Assembly (NCBI GenBank): GCA_964474295.1
Contig: CAYYRN010000002.1
Location: 1 to 64,000 of the forward strand
Source of the DNA: SIG575 sp964474295
GTDB lineage: Bacteria > Bacillota > Clostridia > Oscillospirales > Acutalibacteraceae
Length of the DNA: 64,000 nucleotides
Direction of reading: 5' to 3'
Position numbers and translations under genes: made by a program. The notes under the pieces are model-generated. The model saw only the letters and a list, made by a program, of their open reading frames with translations. It did not search any database and was not told the DNA's origin. Shown one piece after another: positions 26,528-35,149 of the stretch (position 1 is its first letter; every line of letters begins with the position of its first letter).

Positions 26528-27675
26528 TATTTTCCTCCGATAATAAAAATACTTTTTATAAAACCGATTATTTTTTGCCAAAATCCGACTTTCTGTGCCG
26601 ACCTTTTCAATCCTACATCACTTTTTGCGACAATCGGTACTTCGGCAATTTGCTTTGAATTTTCATAATAAACAATCTTTCCTACCGTGTCACCTTTTTT
26701 TACCGGAGCGTATACAAAACAATCGAGCAAAACATCGGCCGTTATGCCTTGAGAATTTTCACTCATATTGTAATTTTTTTTACTCTCCGCAACAACACCG
26801 ACAGAAGATTTTTTACCGCCGACAACCGAAACTTTTAATGAAGACGTATCGCTGTAAAGCTCACGGTTTTTAACCTTTGAAAAACCGTAATCGAGTAAAA
26901 TTTTGTGGTCATTCCAATCGTTAGGCGCATTCAAAGTAACGGCAACCAGCATTACTCCGTTACGTTCTGCCGCAGTCAAAAGACATCTTCCGCTTTTTTT
27001 GGTAAAACCTGTTTTTAGCCCTATGCAACCGTCATAGGTACTCAGCATTTTGTTATGATTTGTAAGCGTTCTTTTATACGGCGGATTTCCGTAACATACA
27101 ACTGCTTTTTTCTGTGAGCAAATGTAGCGAAAGTCCGCATTTTTTATGGCTTCACATCCAAGTAATGCCATATCGTACGCCGTTGAATAATGCTCATCAT
27201 CATCAAGACCGGACGGCGTTACAAAGTTAGTATCGTACATTCCGATCTCGGAAGCACGTTTATTCATCATATCGATAAAATTTTCGACAGAGCCACCGAG
27301 TTTTACAGCGGCAACATTAGCCGCATCGTTACCCGATTGCAAAAGCATACCGTAAACCAAGCCCTCAAAAGTCACTTTATCATCGGGTAAAAGTCCCATT
27401 GACGTACCTTCCACTTTCACTTCTTTTTCGGTTACGGTTATCTGTTTTTTTAAATCGGCCTTTTCAAGTGTCAAAAGAGCAGTCATAATTTTTGTTGTGC
27501 TTGCCATAGAGCGTTTTTCCCGTGCGTTGTGTTCATAAATAACTTCACCTGTCTGTACCGCCATCACAATAGCGGACGAAGCGGAAATTCCAAGCGAAAC
27601 ACTGTCGGCACACAAACCGAATACGGGAACAGCCAAAGTCACACACAAAAAAGTCAAAAAACATTTTTTAAACAA
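26527..27675 (-). CDS. D-alanyl-D-alanine carboxypeptidase (DacF-like)
   Basis: This 382-residue penicillin-binding protein trims the terminal D-Ala of peptidoglycan stem peptides. It has a signal peptide (about residues 1-23), the SxxK motif in ASTTKIMTAL, the SGN motif in QSGNDAANVAA and the KTG motif in GLKTGFTKKSG. A C-terminal beta domain and a short amphipathic or membrane end (IIGFIKSIFIIGG) anchor it. In Bacillus, DacF is a sporulation-linked enzyme, and ytfJ nearby is a sporulation gene too. The start is TTG after GGTGAT. Confidence 0.92.
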   Translation of the reverse strand: MFKKCFLTFLCVTLAVPVFGLCADSVSLGISASSAIVMAVQTGEVIYEHNAREKRSMASTTKIMTALLTLEKADLKKQITVTEKEVKVEGTSMGLLPDDKVTFEGLVYGMLLQSGNDAANVAAVKLGGSVENFIDMMNKRASEIGMYDTNFVTPSGLDDDEHYSTAYDMALLGCEAIKNADFRYICSQKKAVVCYGNPPYKRTLTNHNKMLSTYDGCIGLKTGFTKKSGRCLLTAAERNGVMLVAVTLNAPNDWNDHKILLDYGFSKVKNRELYSDTSSLKVSVVGGKKSSVGVVAESKKNYNMSENSQGITADVLLDCFVYAPVKKGDTVGKIVYYENSKQIAEVPIVAKSDVGLKRSAQKVGFWQKIIGFIKSIFIIGGK

Positions 27676-27736
27676 TCAAATCACCGCCGCACACATTATC
27701 AATATATAAAATTCTATGCGGCATCAGCGTGATTAA

Positions 27737-28141
27737 TTATTCATTTTCGGTTTTGTCGTCAGCATCCTCTTTCTTTACATACTTGTTTACAAGACCTGAA
27801 ACCGTATTTACAACTTCGGGAACCATAGATACAACTTTTTCAACAGAGTTATCTGCGGCACTTATACTTTTAATCGAAACAATATCATCATTTACAATTA
27901 AGAAAGCAACCGGCGTTACCGTAATACCGGCACCGCCTGCACCGCCGAAAAGCTCACTGTTGTTTTTGGACGGAAAATCCGAACCGCCCGATGCAAAGCC
28001 GTATGTAACCTTTGAAATCGGGATTACTGTAACTTTTTCCGAAATTTTCATCGGCTCACCGATAATCGTACTTGTATCGACAAGATTCTTGATTTTATCG
28101 ATTGTAGTGCCGAGGATTCCTGATGCTGATTGTTCTTTCAT
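27737..28141 (-). CDS. ytfJ: YtfJ/GerW-type sporulation protein
   Basis: The 134-residue protein has the family pattern VGEPxxI-like opening (IIGEPMKISEKVTVIPISKVTYGFASGG reads as such in pieces), a Gly-rich loop FGGAGGAGITVTPVAFLI, and an acidic C-terminus. Bacillus GerW is needed for normal spore germination with some germinants. The upstream DUF2953 gene is its usual partner (ytfI in Bacillus), 4 bases away. AAGGAGAAA precedes the ATG. Confidence 0.88.
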   Translation of the reverse strand: MKEQSASGILGTTIDKIKNLVDTSTIIGEPMKISEKVTVIPISKVTYGFASGGSDFPSKNNSELFGGAGGAGITVTPVAFLIVNDDIVSIKSISAADNSVEKVVSMVPEVVNTVSGLVNKYVKKEDADDKTENE

Positions 28142-28145
28142 AATC

Positions 28146-28853
28146 TTATTTCTCCTTTTTTATTGCTTTTTTTACTTGCTTTTCAAATAATTTATGTTCT
28201 TTGTTATCATCATTTTGAACTTTAAATAGTTTAAGCAAAACGTTCTTAAACATTTTAAATCCAAAAACAATAATTGAATTTGTTATAAAAATCGGGCATA
28301 TTCCGAACTGAAAATAAAACTCCGCAACGTCTTTTGAAGCTAAAAAATCAGGTGAAATATCAATATCGTATTTTTTAACTTTTGCCTTGGAACAAATATA
28401 TCCCATAGCGGGAAAAACCGCTGATGAAATTTTCCCGTACTTTATTGCGGTTTCAGCCGCATCCGAACCGGAAACACGCATACTTAAAAAAAGTTTTCTG
28501 AAAACAAAATGCTTAAATATGCCTCCGAATAAACCGTTTATGTAGTTCATCGTGTCCGCAATGAGCTGAATAGTAGCTTCAAAGCCCTGATTTTTGTAAA
28601 ACTTTAAAAATATATTATCTTTTTTATCTCTTTTCTTTTTCTTTTGTGCCTGTTCGGTATCCTCTTTTTTCTCATTATTATGCTTAGACTTCTTATCCTT
28701 TTTTTCTTTACTCGGAAAGAGTCTGATTTTCAAAAAAAGATAACTTACATATAGCTCAAAAGAATTATCATAATCTGCCGTAACCCTCACAGGAATGAGA
28801 AAAAGTACTGTTATAAAAAGTATTACCGACAACAGAATATATAAAAACAGCAT
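28146..28853 (-). CDS. DUF2953 membrane protein (YtfI-like)
   Basis: The 235-residue protein has an N-terminal membrane helix (LFLYILLSVILFITVLFLIPV), the conserved VRVTADYDNSFELYVSYLFLKIRLFP, then a long Lys/Glu-rich linker (about 50-85) and a C-terminal domain with one hydrophobic segment. This is the DUF2953 family, paired with ytfJ in spore formers. Its precise role is unknown; a link to sporulation is inferred from the partner. Confidence 0.82.
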   Translation of the reverse strand: MLFLYILLSVILFITVLFLIPVRVTADYDNSFELYVSYLFLKIRLFPSKEKKDKKSKHNNEKKEDTEQAQKKKKRDKKDNIFLKFYKNQGFEATIQLIADTMNYINGLFGGIFKHFVFRKLFLSMRVSGSDAAETAIKYGKISSAVFPAMGYICSKAKVKKYDIDISPDFLASKDVAEFYFQFGICPIFITNSIIVFGFKMFKNVLLKLFKVQNDDNKEHKLFEKQVKKAIKKEK

Positions 28854-28876
28854 TTTCTCATCTCCTTTGAATTAAA

Positions 28877-29482
28877 TCATTCTGCTGAATTTTCGTCCTT
28901 TATCTGACCTTCGATTTTTTCAAGTTCGATTTCGGCTTCCTGTTCCTCAACCGATTTTTCATTGAGCTGAGGAATATCGGGCAAATCGTCAAGCGAACTT
29001 ATACAAAAGCACTTTAGAAACTCAGCGGTTGTGCCGTAAATCAACGGTCTTCCGGGCAATTCAAGACGTCCGACTTCCTCAATCAAACCTTTTTGGCACA
29101 ATGTTGAAATAACCCCCGAACAGTCAACACCTCTTACCTGTTCAATGTAAGCCTTCGTTATAGGCTGGTTATATGCAACCACCGCAAGCACCTCAAAAGC
29201 CGCCTGTGAAAGCGGTGCATTCTTCTTCAAGTCGAGAATTTCCCGTACCTGTTGTGCGAACTCGTTTCTTGTACATATTTGATATTTTTTATCCATTTTT
29301 ACAATCTTAATTCCGCTGTCGCTGTCATCATACTTTGCGGCAATATTAAGCACAAGACTTTCAGCGTTTTCCGAATCTATTTCAAGTATTTCGGCAATTC
29401 TGTCAATTTCCAACGGTTCTCCGCAGGCAAAAAGCATAGCCTCCGCAGCCGCCTGCATCTCTTTAACATTCATCCGCCTCAT
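28877..29482 (-). CDS. scpB: Segregation and condensation protein B
   Basis: ScpB binds ScpA and Smc in the bacterial condensin complex that compacts and segregates chromosomes. The 201-residue protein has two winged-helix domains: AAEAMLFACGEPLEID and LSQAAFEVLAVVAYNQPITKAYIEQVRGVDCS, with GRPLIYGTT in the second wing, then an acidic tail. Its start overlaps scpA by 20 bases. An ATG at 29473 is an alternative start with similar support. Confidence 0.95.
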   Translation of the reverse strand: MRRMNVKEMQAAAEAMLFACGEPLEIDRIAEILEIDSENAESLVLNIAAKYDDSDSGIKIVKMDKKYQICTRNEFAQQVREILDLKKNAPLSQAAFEVLAVVAYNQPITKAYIEQVRGVDCSGVISTLCQKGLIEEVGRLELPGRPLIYGTTAEFLKCFCISSLDDLPDIPQLNEKSVEEQEAEIELEKIEGQIKDENSAE

Positions 29483-30185
29483 CCTTTTCTTTCAACTCTA
29501 TAACAGTATTTTCAGCTTCACCGATTAATTTTACTCTTTTTGTCTTCGCAAGTTCAAGAATTGCGAGAAAAGTTGCCACAAGTTCCGACTTCGATTCCGC
29601 ATTTTCAAAAAAAGAAATAAACTTATCTCTCTTTTTAGTAAGCAGTCTGTTCATAACAGCGTTGATTCGCGAACTGACAGATACAATTTTATGTGCAACA
29701 ATCTTTGTGAAAGCTTCAACCGGCGGCGGCAGCTTTCTTTTTCCCTTACCGACAGCCGAAATGTATGCATTGAGAATATCCGAAACAGGATGCACTCGGC
29801 GGTAAGTTTTGTCAGGCTCAAACTCCTGCTGCGGTCTTGAATACAGTTCAAAACCATCGGCATGTTCGGACAATTCTTTGGCAATTGCCTGACACTCTTT
29901 ATATTCAAGAAGCTCACCCACAAGTTCCATTTTCAGTTGCTCGGCTTCTTCGTGAACGGGTAAAAGAGAAACAGATTTAATGTAAACCAAGCGTGCCGCC
30001 ATTTCGAGAAACTCACTTGCCACATCCATATCATCCTCTTGCATAAGTCGAACATAATCAAGGTACTGTTCCACAAGAGTCAAAATCGGAATATCGTTAA
30101 TATTTAATTTATGCTTATTGATAAGATGAAGCAGAAGGTCAAGCGGGCCTTCAAAATCTTCAAGCTTATATGAAATCTTTTCCAA
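29463..30185 (-). CDS. scpA: Segregation and condensation protein A
   Basis: ScpA is the kleisin that bridges the Smc heads. The 240-residue protein starts in the conserved YKLEDFEGPLDLLLHLINKHKLNINDIPI and ends in the winged-helix part with FLAILELAKTKRVKL. I place the start at the TTG at 30185, which is 9 bases after AAGG; an in-frame TTG at 30194 touches the ribosome site. It is coupled to scpB by overlap and follows an M50 protease gene. Confidence 0.94.
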   Translation of the reverse strand: MEKISYKLEDFEGPLDLLLHLINKHKLNINDIPILTLVEQYLDYVRLMQEDDMDVASEFLEMAARLVYIKSVSLLPVHEEAEQLKMELVGELLEYKECQAIAKELSEHADGFELYSRPQQEFEPDKTYRRVHPVSDILNAYISAVGKGKRKLPPPVEAFTKIVAHKIVSVSSRINAVMNRLLTKKRDKFISFFENAESKSELVATFLAILELAKTKRVKLIGEAENTVIELKEKDEADEC

Positions 30186-30196
30186 AAAAATCAACC

Positions 30197-30886
30197 TTAT
30201 CCTATTAATTTAAAAGGAAGTGAAATTAAGCTGTTCAAACCTCTGTACAGCCAACTCGACAAATATGAAATCGGTGTTGAAAAAGCACCGGTAATCAACA
30301 ATATTATCATCACAATCATAATTTGGCGTTCATATTTCATAATCGAATAGTAATATTTATCGGGAATCAAGCTGAACAGAATTCTTGAACCGTCAAGCGG
30401 CGGAATCGGAATAAGGTTAAACACCGCAAGAGAAATATTAATTGATGCCGCATAATAAAAGAAATAAGCAATTATTGTCGCAAGCAACTCCGGCATACCC
30501 GAATGTGCATAAATAAGTGAGCAGATGTTGTTGAGCAATATAAATATTGCAGCCATTATGATGTTTGAAATCGGGCCTGCCAATGCAACCAAAGCCATAC
30601 CTGCTTTTTTATTTTTGGTTTTAAGATTATACATATTTACCGGAACCGGCTTTGCATAACCCACACCGCAAACAAAAATCATAATCGCTCCCAACAAATC
30701 AATATGTGCAAAAGGCGACAGCGTCAGTCTTCCGCTTAACCTTGCAGTCTGATCACCGAGCTTTGTTGCAATTAAAGCGTGTGCGTACTCATGAACAGGT
30801 AAAGTGCAAAAAACAACGAATGCAGTGGAAAGCAACTGCATTATAATAACTATCGGTTCGCTGTTTGAAAATAAAGCTCTGAGCAA
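30197..30886 (-). CDS. M50-type site-2 protease family membrane protein
   Basis: The 229-residue protein has about five membrane helices, the zinc motif HEYAHAL (HExxH) in the first, and the third metal ligand in NLIPIPPLDGSRILFSL, both typical of the compact YwhC/SpoIVFB-like site-2 proteases next to scpAB. The start is probably the TTG at 30886, spaced from GAGGTG; a GTG at 30895 lies in the ribosome site itself. Substrates of this small subgroup are not known. Confidence 0.9.
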   Translation of the reverse strand: MLRALFSNSEPIVIIMQLLSTAFVVFCTLPVHEYAHALIATKLGDQTARLSGRLTLSPFAHIDLLGAIMIFVCGVGYAKPVPVNMYNLKTKNKKAGMALVALAGPISNIIMAAIFILLNNICSLIYAHSGMPELLATIIAYFFYYAASINISLAVFNLIPIPPLDGSRILFSLIPDKYYYSIMKYERQIMIVMIILLITGAFSTPISYLSSWLYRGLNSLISLPFKLIG

Positions 30887-30896
30887 AAAAATCACC

Positions 30897-31745
30897 TCAA
30901 TCCTTAATTAACGAAACCACCCTTTCGATTCCGTTTAAGTCCTTATATATTTTGATTTCGGAAGATAATTCCGAAATCAGCTTTGAAAGCTTCTCTGCTT
31001 GATTTTCACCACATTCAAATGCCGCAAAAGCATTGCCTTTCAAACGTGAAACCCATTTTTCGGCAATTACTCTGTAAAAATCAAGTCCGTCATTTCCTCC
31101 GTCAAGTGCCATATGCGGTTCTAAACGCACCTCTGCACTCAGCAGCGGAATTTCATTCGTTTCTATATACGGCGGATTCGATACGATAACATCAACATCA
31201 TCAAAATCAAAAAAATCTATACCGTTATTTATATCGCCTTTTACCGCCTTTACGTTAGCTACTTTATTGAGTTTAATATTTTTTTCAAGAAATGAAAACG
31301 CTTTGTCCGAAAGTTCAACACAACAGACATTGATTTCGGGAAAAGCCATAGCAATCGAAATGCCGACACAACCGCTACCTGAACACAAATCGTAAACAGT
31401 TTTAACATCCTTGTGTGTGCGGATGTAACTAATTACGGTTTCCGCAAGCAGTTCGGTATCCTGCCGTGGAATAAGAACACCGTCACCTACATAAAATTCT
31501 CCGTCCATAAATCCCCATTTTCCGACAATGTATTGCAACGGCTCGCCGCCGATTCTTCGGTCAATCAGTCTGAAAAACTTCTCGGTCTTTTCTTCATCGG
31601 CAATGTTAAGACGGTTTAGAAAATAACCGTTTTCGTCAAATCCGAAAGCAAATTCGAGTAAGCAACGTGAATCGAAATCAAAATTTTCAACCCCGTTTTC
31701 CTCAAGACGTTTACTCCCGCGCTTAAATACTTCAAAAACGTTCAT
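30897..31745 (-). CDS. prmC: Release factor glutamine methyltransferase
   Basis: PrmC methylates the GGQ glutamine of release factors RF1 and RF2. The 282-residue protein has the N-terminal RF-binding helical domain (to about 90), the SAM site DLCSGSGCVGISIA and the catalytic SNPPYIE. The ATG overlaps the DUF1385 gene by 4 bases (ATGA). In many Firmicutes prmC follows a DUF1385 gene and prfA; prfA is not seen here. Confidence 0.95.
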   Translation of the reverse strand: MNVFEVFKRGSKRLEENGVENFDFDSRCLLEFAFGFDENGYFLNRLNIADEEKTEKFFRLIDRRIGGEPLQYIVGKWGFMDGEFYVGDGVLIPRQDTELLAETVISYIRTHKDVKTVYDLCSGSGCVGISIAMAFPEINVCCVELSDKAFSFLEKNIKLNKVANVKAVKGDINNGIDFFDFDDVDVIVSNPPYIETNEIPLLSAEVRLEPHMALDGGNDGLDFYRVIAEKWVSRLKGNAFAAFECGENQAEKLSKLISELSSEIKIYKDLNGIERVVSLIKD

Positions 31746-32914
31746 TTATCCCCGTCAGCCTTTTCGGAAAGTATTTCGGCTAAAATGTCATCAACAATGC
31801 TTTCGGCTTCCTTATACGTGTCCTCTTCTTCAGAGCTTTCTTCGGAGGCTGTTTCGGACTTTTCCGTTTCCTCCGCACTTTCTTCAGTGGAAACAACACC
31901 GATTGCTTCACTGTCGTCATCATCCGAGAAATCCGCTTCTTCTTCGGTTTTCACTTTGTCAATGCCGTACAATGCGGCTTTTAATGAAGCGATACCTACT
32001 TCAATAATATCATCTGTAGGTTCATTTGTTGTAATTCTTTGCATCCAAAGTCCTGGGGCTGAAACTATTTTTACAAAAAGATTATCATGGCATCCTGCGT
32101 ATCTGATAAATTCAAAGCCGAGTCCCATTACTATCGGCAGCAAAAGAATCTTCACAAGCATCCAAAGCACTGTTATATTTCTCAAAGTCGGAAATGCAAT
32201 TGAAATTACGGAAGAAAGAAGAATACTGATAAGAATCATAACAAACATAAAGCTTGTTCCGCATCTCGGATGGAATCTGCTCATTTCCCTCACATTTTCA
32301 ACGGTTAGCTCTTTTTCCGCTTCAAAGCAAAAAATGGATTTATGTTCCGCACCGTGGTACATAAACATTCTTTTGATATCTTTCATTTGCGATACCAAAA
32401 GCATATAAAGGACAAAAATTATTATTCTTACAATTCCCTCAATAACCGCCCTGAAATTGGTAAGTGCATCTTTTGTCACTTCATTGAGAAAATTCGCCGC
32501 CAAAGTCGGCAGATAAAAGAAAAGTACAAAAGCAAGACCTATTCCGAGAACCATTGAAATAACGGAAATTACATTCATCATAGTCTCCCCGAAATGTTCG
32601 GTAATCCAACGGTCTACTTTCGACATATTTTCTATATCATCGTCATTTTTAATCTCGTCAAAACTTACTTTTTCAGCCGATTCCATAAGACATTTGTAGC
32701 CGGAAACCATACTTTCAACGAACGAAACCACACCTCTGACGAGAGGAAGGGCAAAAAATTTGTATTTTTCCCTCAAAGATGTCATTTTCTTTTCTTCTAC
32801 TTCAATTGAGCCGTCAGGCAATCTTAATGCCATTGCGGTACATTTCGGCCCTTTCATCAAAATACCTTCGATAAGTGCCTGACCGCCGACCGAAATTCTA
32901 TTTACTTTAGCCAT
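31742..32914 (-). CDS. DUF1385 (YqhQ-type) membrane protein
   Basis: The 390-residue protein starts with the family signature VGGQALIEGILMKGP and continues with ALRLPDGSIE, several membrane helices (about 110-260), and the conserved YHGAEHKSIFCFE and FHPRCGTSF, which hold His and Cys residues likely to bind metal. The C-terminal 70 residues are strongly acidic and Ser-rich, longer than usual. The family is widespread next to prmC in Firmicutes but has no assigned reaction. Confidence 0.88.
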   Translation of the reverse strand: MAKVNRISVGGQALIEGILMKGPKCTAMALRLPDGSIEVEEKKMTSLREKYKFFALPLVRGVVSFVESMVSGYKCLMESAEKVSFDEIKNDDDIENMSKVDRWITEHFGETMMNVISVISMVLGIGLAFVLFFYLPTLAANFLNEVTKDALTNFRAVIEGIVRIIIFVLYMLLVSQMKDIKRMFMYHGAEHKSIFCFEAEKELTVENVREMSRFHPRCGTSFMFVMILISILLSSVISIAFPTLRNITVLWMLVKILLLPIVMGLGFEFIRYAGCHDNLFVKIVSAPGLWMQRITTNEPTDDIIEVGIASLKAALYGIDKVKTEEEADFSDDDDSEAIGVVSTEESAEETEKSETASEESSEEEDTYKEAESIVDDILAEILSEKADGDK

Positions 32915-32918
32915 TGCT

Positions 32919-34403
32919 TTACTCCTTTTCAGTTGAATTTAATGCCTGCTGTGTTTTCTCAAGAGGTAACAGAATTTTAACGGTCGTACCTTCTCCGAGA
33001 ACACTTGATATTTTAATTTCACCGTTGTGAAGCTTTACAATTTCATCGGCAACGGCAAGACCTATGCCGGAACCTCTGTAATTGATGCTTGTTTTATAAA
33101 ACTTTTCTTTTACCCTCGGCAAATCCTCATCGGATATCCCACAACCTGTGTCAACAAAATAAATGTTTAAATATCCGTCGGGTGTAATTACGGCATTTAC
33201 TGTAACTTTACCGCCTTGATCGGTATATTTCAAAGCATTGTCGAGAATGTTTGTAAAGACTTGTTTGATTCTGTTGGGGTCACCGAACATCGGTGCAGGT
33301 TCTTCGGGGGCTGTGTAAACAAAATCAATGCCTTCACGCACAGACCTGTCACGAAACACAAACACGGTTTCATCAAGCTCTGCAAGCACATCGATTTTTT
33401 CTTTTTTCATTTTCAATGCACCGTTTTGCATCCTTGAAAAATCAAGAAGTTCTTCGACAAGCTCCGAAAGCCTGCCTGACTCGTTAATAATAACTTCGAG
33501 TCCCTTTTGAAGCATTACGGGATCTTTATCGCCGATTTGCAAAAGCGTTTCGCCCCAACCTTTGACTGCCGTGAGAGGTGTTCTTATTTCATGTGAAACG
33601 GTTGAAATAAAATCATTTTTCAACCTGTCCATACTGCTGATTTCTTCGAGCATTAAGTTAATATTATTGCATAGGTTGCGAATCTCATCATTACCTTCAT
33701 CATATTTAACTCTTGCGGTATAATCGCCCGCCGCAATTTTATTTACGGTTTTGCTCAATTCTTCAAACGGGTTTACAATCGAGCAGATAAAATATTTGCC
33801 CGAAACGCAAATGAGTATAATTATAACCACTGCGGCAATGAAAATGTAAAAATAAATTCCCGCAATCTGACTGTCGATTTCTTCCAACGAAACAATATAT
33901 CTGACCGCCGCTTGTGAAGTATAAACACCGTTTTGCAAATTTCCGAGCGGCACGGTAAGTGCCATCACCTTCTCACCGTATTCGTTTTTTCCTTTCCACT
34001 GTCCTACATCACTCTGTGAGGAAAAAACCTCCGCATAATCGGGCATAACGGGATTATCCGAAATTTCAAAACCGCTTGAAGAAACAATCGGTTTGCCGTT
34101 TTCGTTTATAATCCAAACTTCCATTTTGTCTTTTTCCGAAAACTCATCGACAAATTTTACTGCGCCGTTTTTAAACTGTTCTTCCGTTGTGTTTAAGTAT
34201 GAATTAAAATAATTTTGTACCAAATTCGTATCCAAAGATTTGAGAACTACCGATGCCGAATTGTAATAATACCATCTGAAAATTACTGCGGCGACAAAAG
34301 ACACGACCGAAACGATTATAACGGAAATCAGAACAAAATTTTTAAGCCAGTTTGCTGTTATTCCTCTGATTTTATATTTATTCAGAAGATTTTTCAGTTT
34401 CAA
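32919..34403 (-). CDS. Sensor histidine kinase (ResE/WalK-like)
   Basis: The 494-residue kinase has a first membrane helix (about 20-45), an extracytoplasmic sensor region (about 46-180), a second helix (about 185-208), a HAMP domain, a dimerisation helix with the phospho-His in SHEIRTPLTAVKGWGE, and the ATPase domain with NILDNALKYT (N box), DTGCGISDEDLP (G1), and GSGIGLAVADEI (G2). The start is a TTG after GGGTGAT. Its regulator is 33 bases upstream and a lipoprotein precedes both, so the three probably form one signalling unit. The signal is unknown. Confidence 0.92.
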   Translation of the reverse strand: MKLKNLLNKYKIRGITANWLKNFVLISVIIVSVVSFVAAVIFRWYYYNSASVVLKSLDTNLVQNYFNSYLNTTEEQFKNGAVKFVDEFSEKDKMEVWIINENGKPIVSSSGFEISDNPVMPDYAEVFSSQSDVGQWKGKNEYGEKVMALTVPLGNLQNGVYTSQAAVRYIVSLEEIDSQIAGIYFYIFIAAVVIIILICVSGKYFICSIVNPFEELSKTVNKIAAGDYTARVKYDEGNDEIRNLCNNINLMLEEISSMDRLKNDFISTVSHEIRTPLTAVKGWGETLLQIGDKDPVMLQKGLEVIINESGRLSELVEELLDFSRMQNGALKMKKEKIDVLAELDETVFVFRDRSVREGIDFVYTAPEEPAPMFGDPNRIKQVFTNILDNALKYTDQGGKVTVNAVITPDGYLNIYFVDTGCGISDEDLPRVKEKFYKTSINYRGSGIGLAVADEIVKLHNGEIKISSVLGEGTTVKILLPLEKTQQALNSTEKE

Positions 34404-34436
34404 TCATATCACCCGACTTTTAAAGTAATCAAAAAT

Positions 34437-35135
34437 TTAAACAACCCACTTATAACCGAGTCCCCAAACCGTTACAAGATGTTTGGGATTTGACGGCTCA
34501 TCTTCTACTTTCATTCTCAATCTTCGTATATTGACATCAACAACTTTTTCTTCACCGAAATACTTTTTACCCCAAACACGGTTTAAAATATCTGTTCTGC
34601 TGAGTGCCGCACCGTCATTTGTGAAAAAATACTCGATAATTTGAAATTCAACCTGTGTCAATTCAATGGGAACACCGTTCTTTTTGAGTGTATGATCTCT
34701 TAAATTAAGCACAAACTCACCAAGTTCCACAATACTCTTTTGCGGTTCGGTTCTGCTTTTGTTCATCTCAACACGTCTGTAAATTGCATCAACTCTCGCC
34801 ATCAGTTCGGAAGGAGAAAAAGGTTTTGTGACATAATCATCCGCACCGACAAGCAGACCTGTAACTCTGTCTATTTCCTGAGTTTTAGCCGTAAGCATAA
34901 TTATACCGACGGTTTGACTTTGGCTTCTCAACCTTTTACAAACTTCCAAGCCGTCCATTTCCGGCATCATTATATCAAGAAGAACAACATCAAAATCACC
35001 GTCAGCAGCCTGATAAGCTTCAAGTGCGGCTCTGCCGTTATCAGCCTGACTTACTTCATATCCCGAACGCTGCAAATTAATAACAATAAATTCTCTTATC
35101 GAGGCCTCATCCTCGGCTACCAATACCCTTTTCAT
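34437..35135 (-). CDS. OmpR/PhoB-family response regulator
   Basis: The 232-residue regulator has a receiver domain (1 to about 120; acidic pocket VAEDEAS, phospho-Asp in LLDIMMPEMDG, Thr in MLTAKT, Lys in VTKPFSP) and a winged-helix DNA-binding domain ending in VTVWGLGYKWVV. It is the partner of the kinase encoded next. Among Firmicutes it resembles the ResD/WalR group. Start ATG after AGGAGAAAT. Target genes cannot be seen, but the promoter at 36555 may be self-regulated. Confidence 0.93.
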   Translation of the reverse strand: MKRVLVAEDEASIREFIVINLQRSGYEVSQADNGRAALEAYQAADGDFDVVLLDIMMPEMDGLEVCKRLRSQSQTVGIIMLTAKTQEIDRVTGLLVGADDYVTKPFSPSELMARVDAIYRRVEMNKSRTEPQKSIVELGEFVLNLRDHTLKKNGVPIELTQVEFQIIEYFFTNDGAALSRTDILNRVWGKKYFGEEKVVDVNIRRLRMKVEDEPSNPKHLVTVWGLGYKWVV

Positions 35136-35149
35136 TCCTATTTCTCCTT

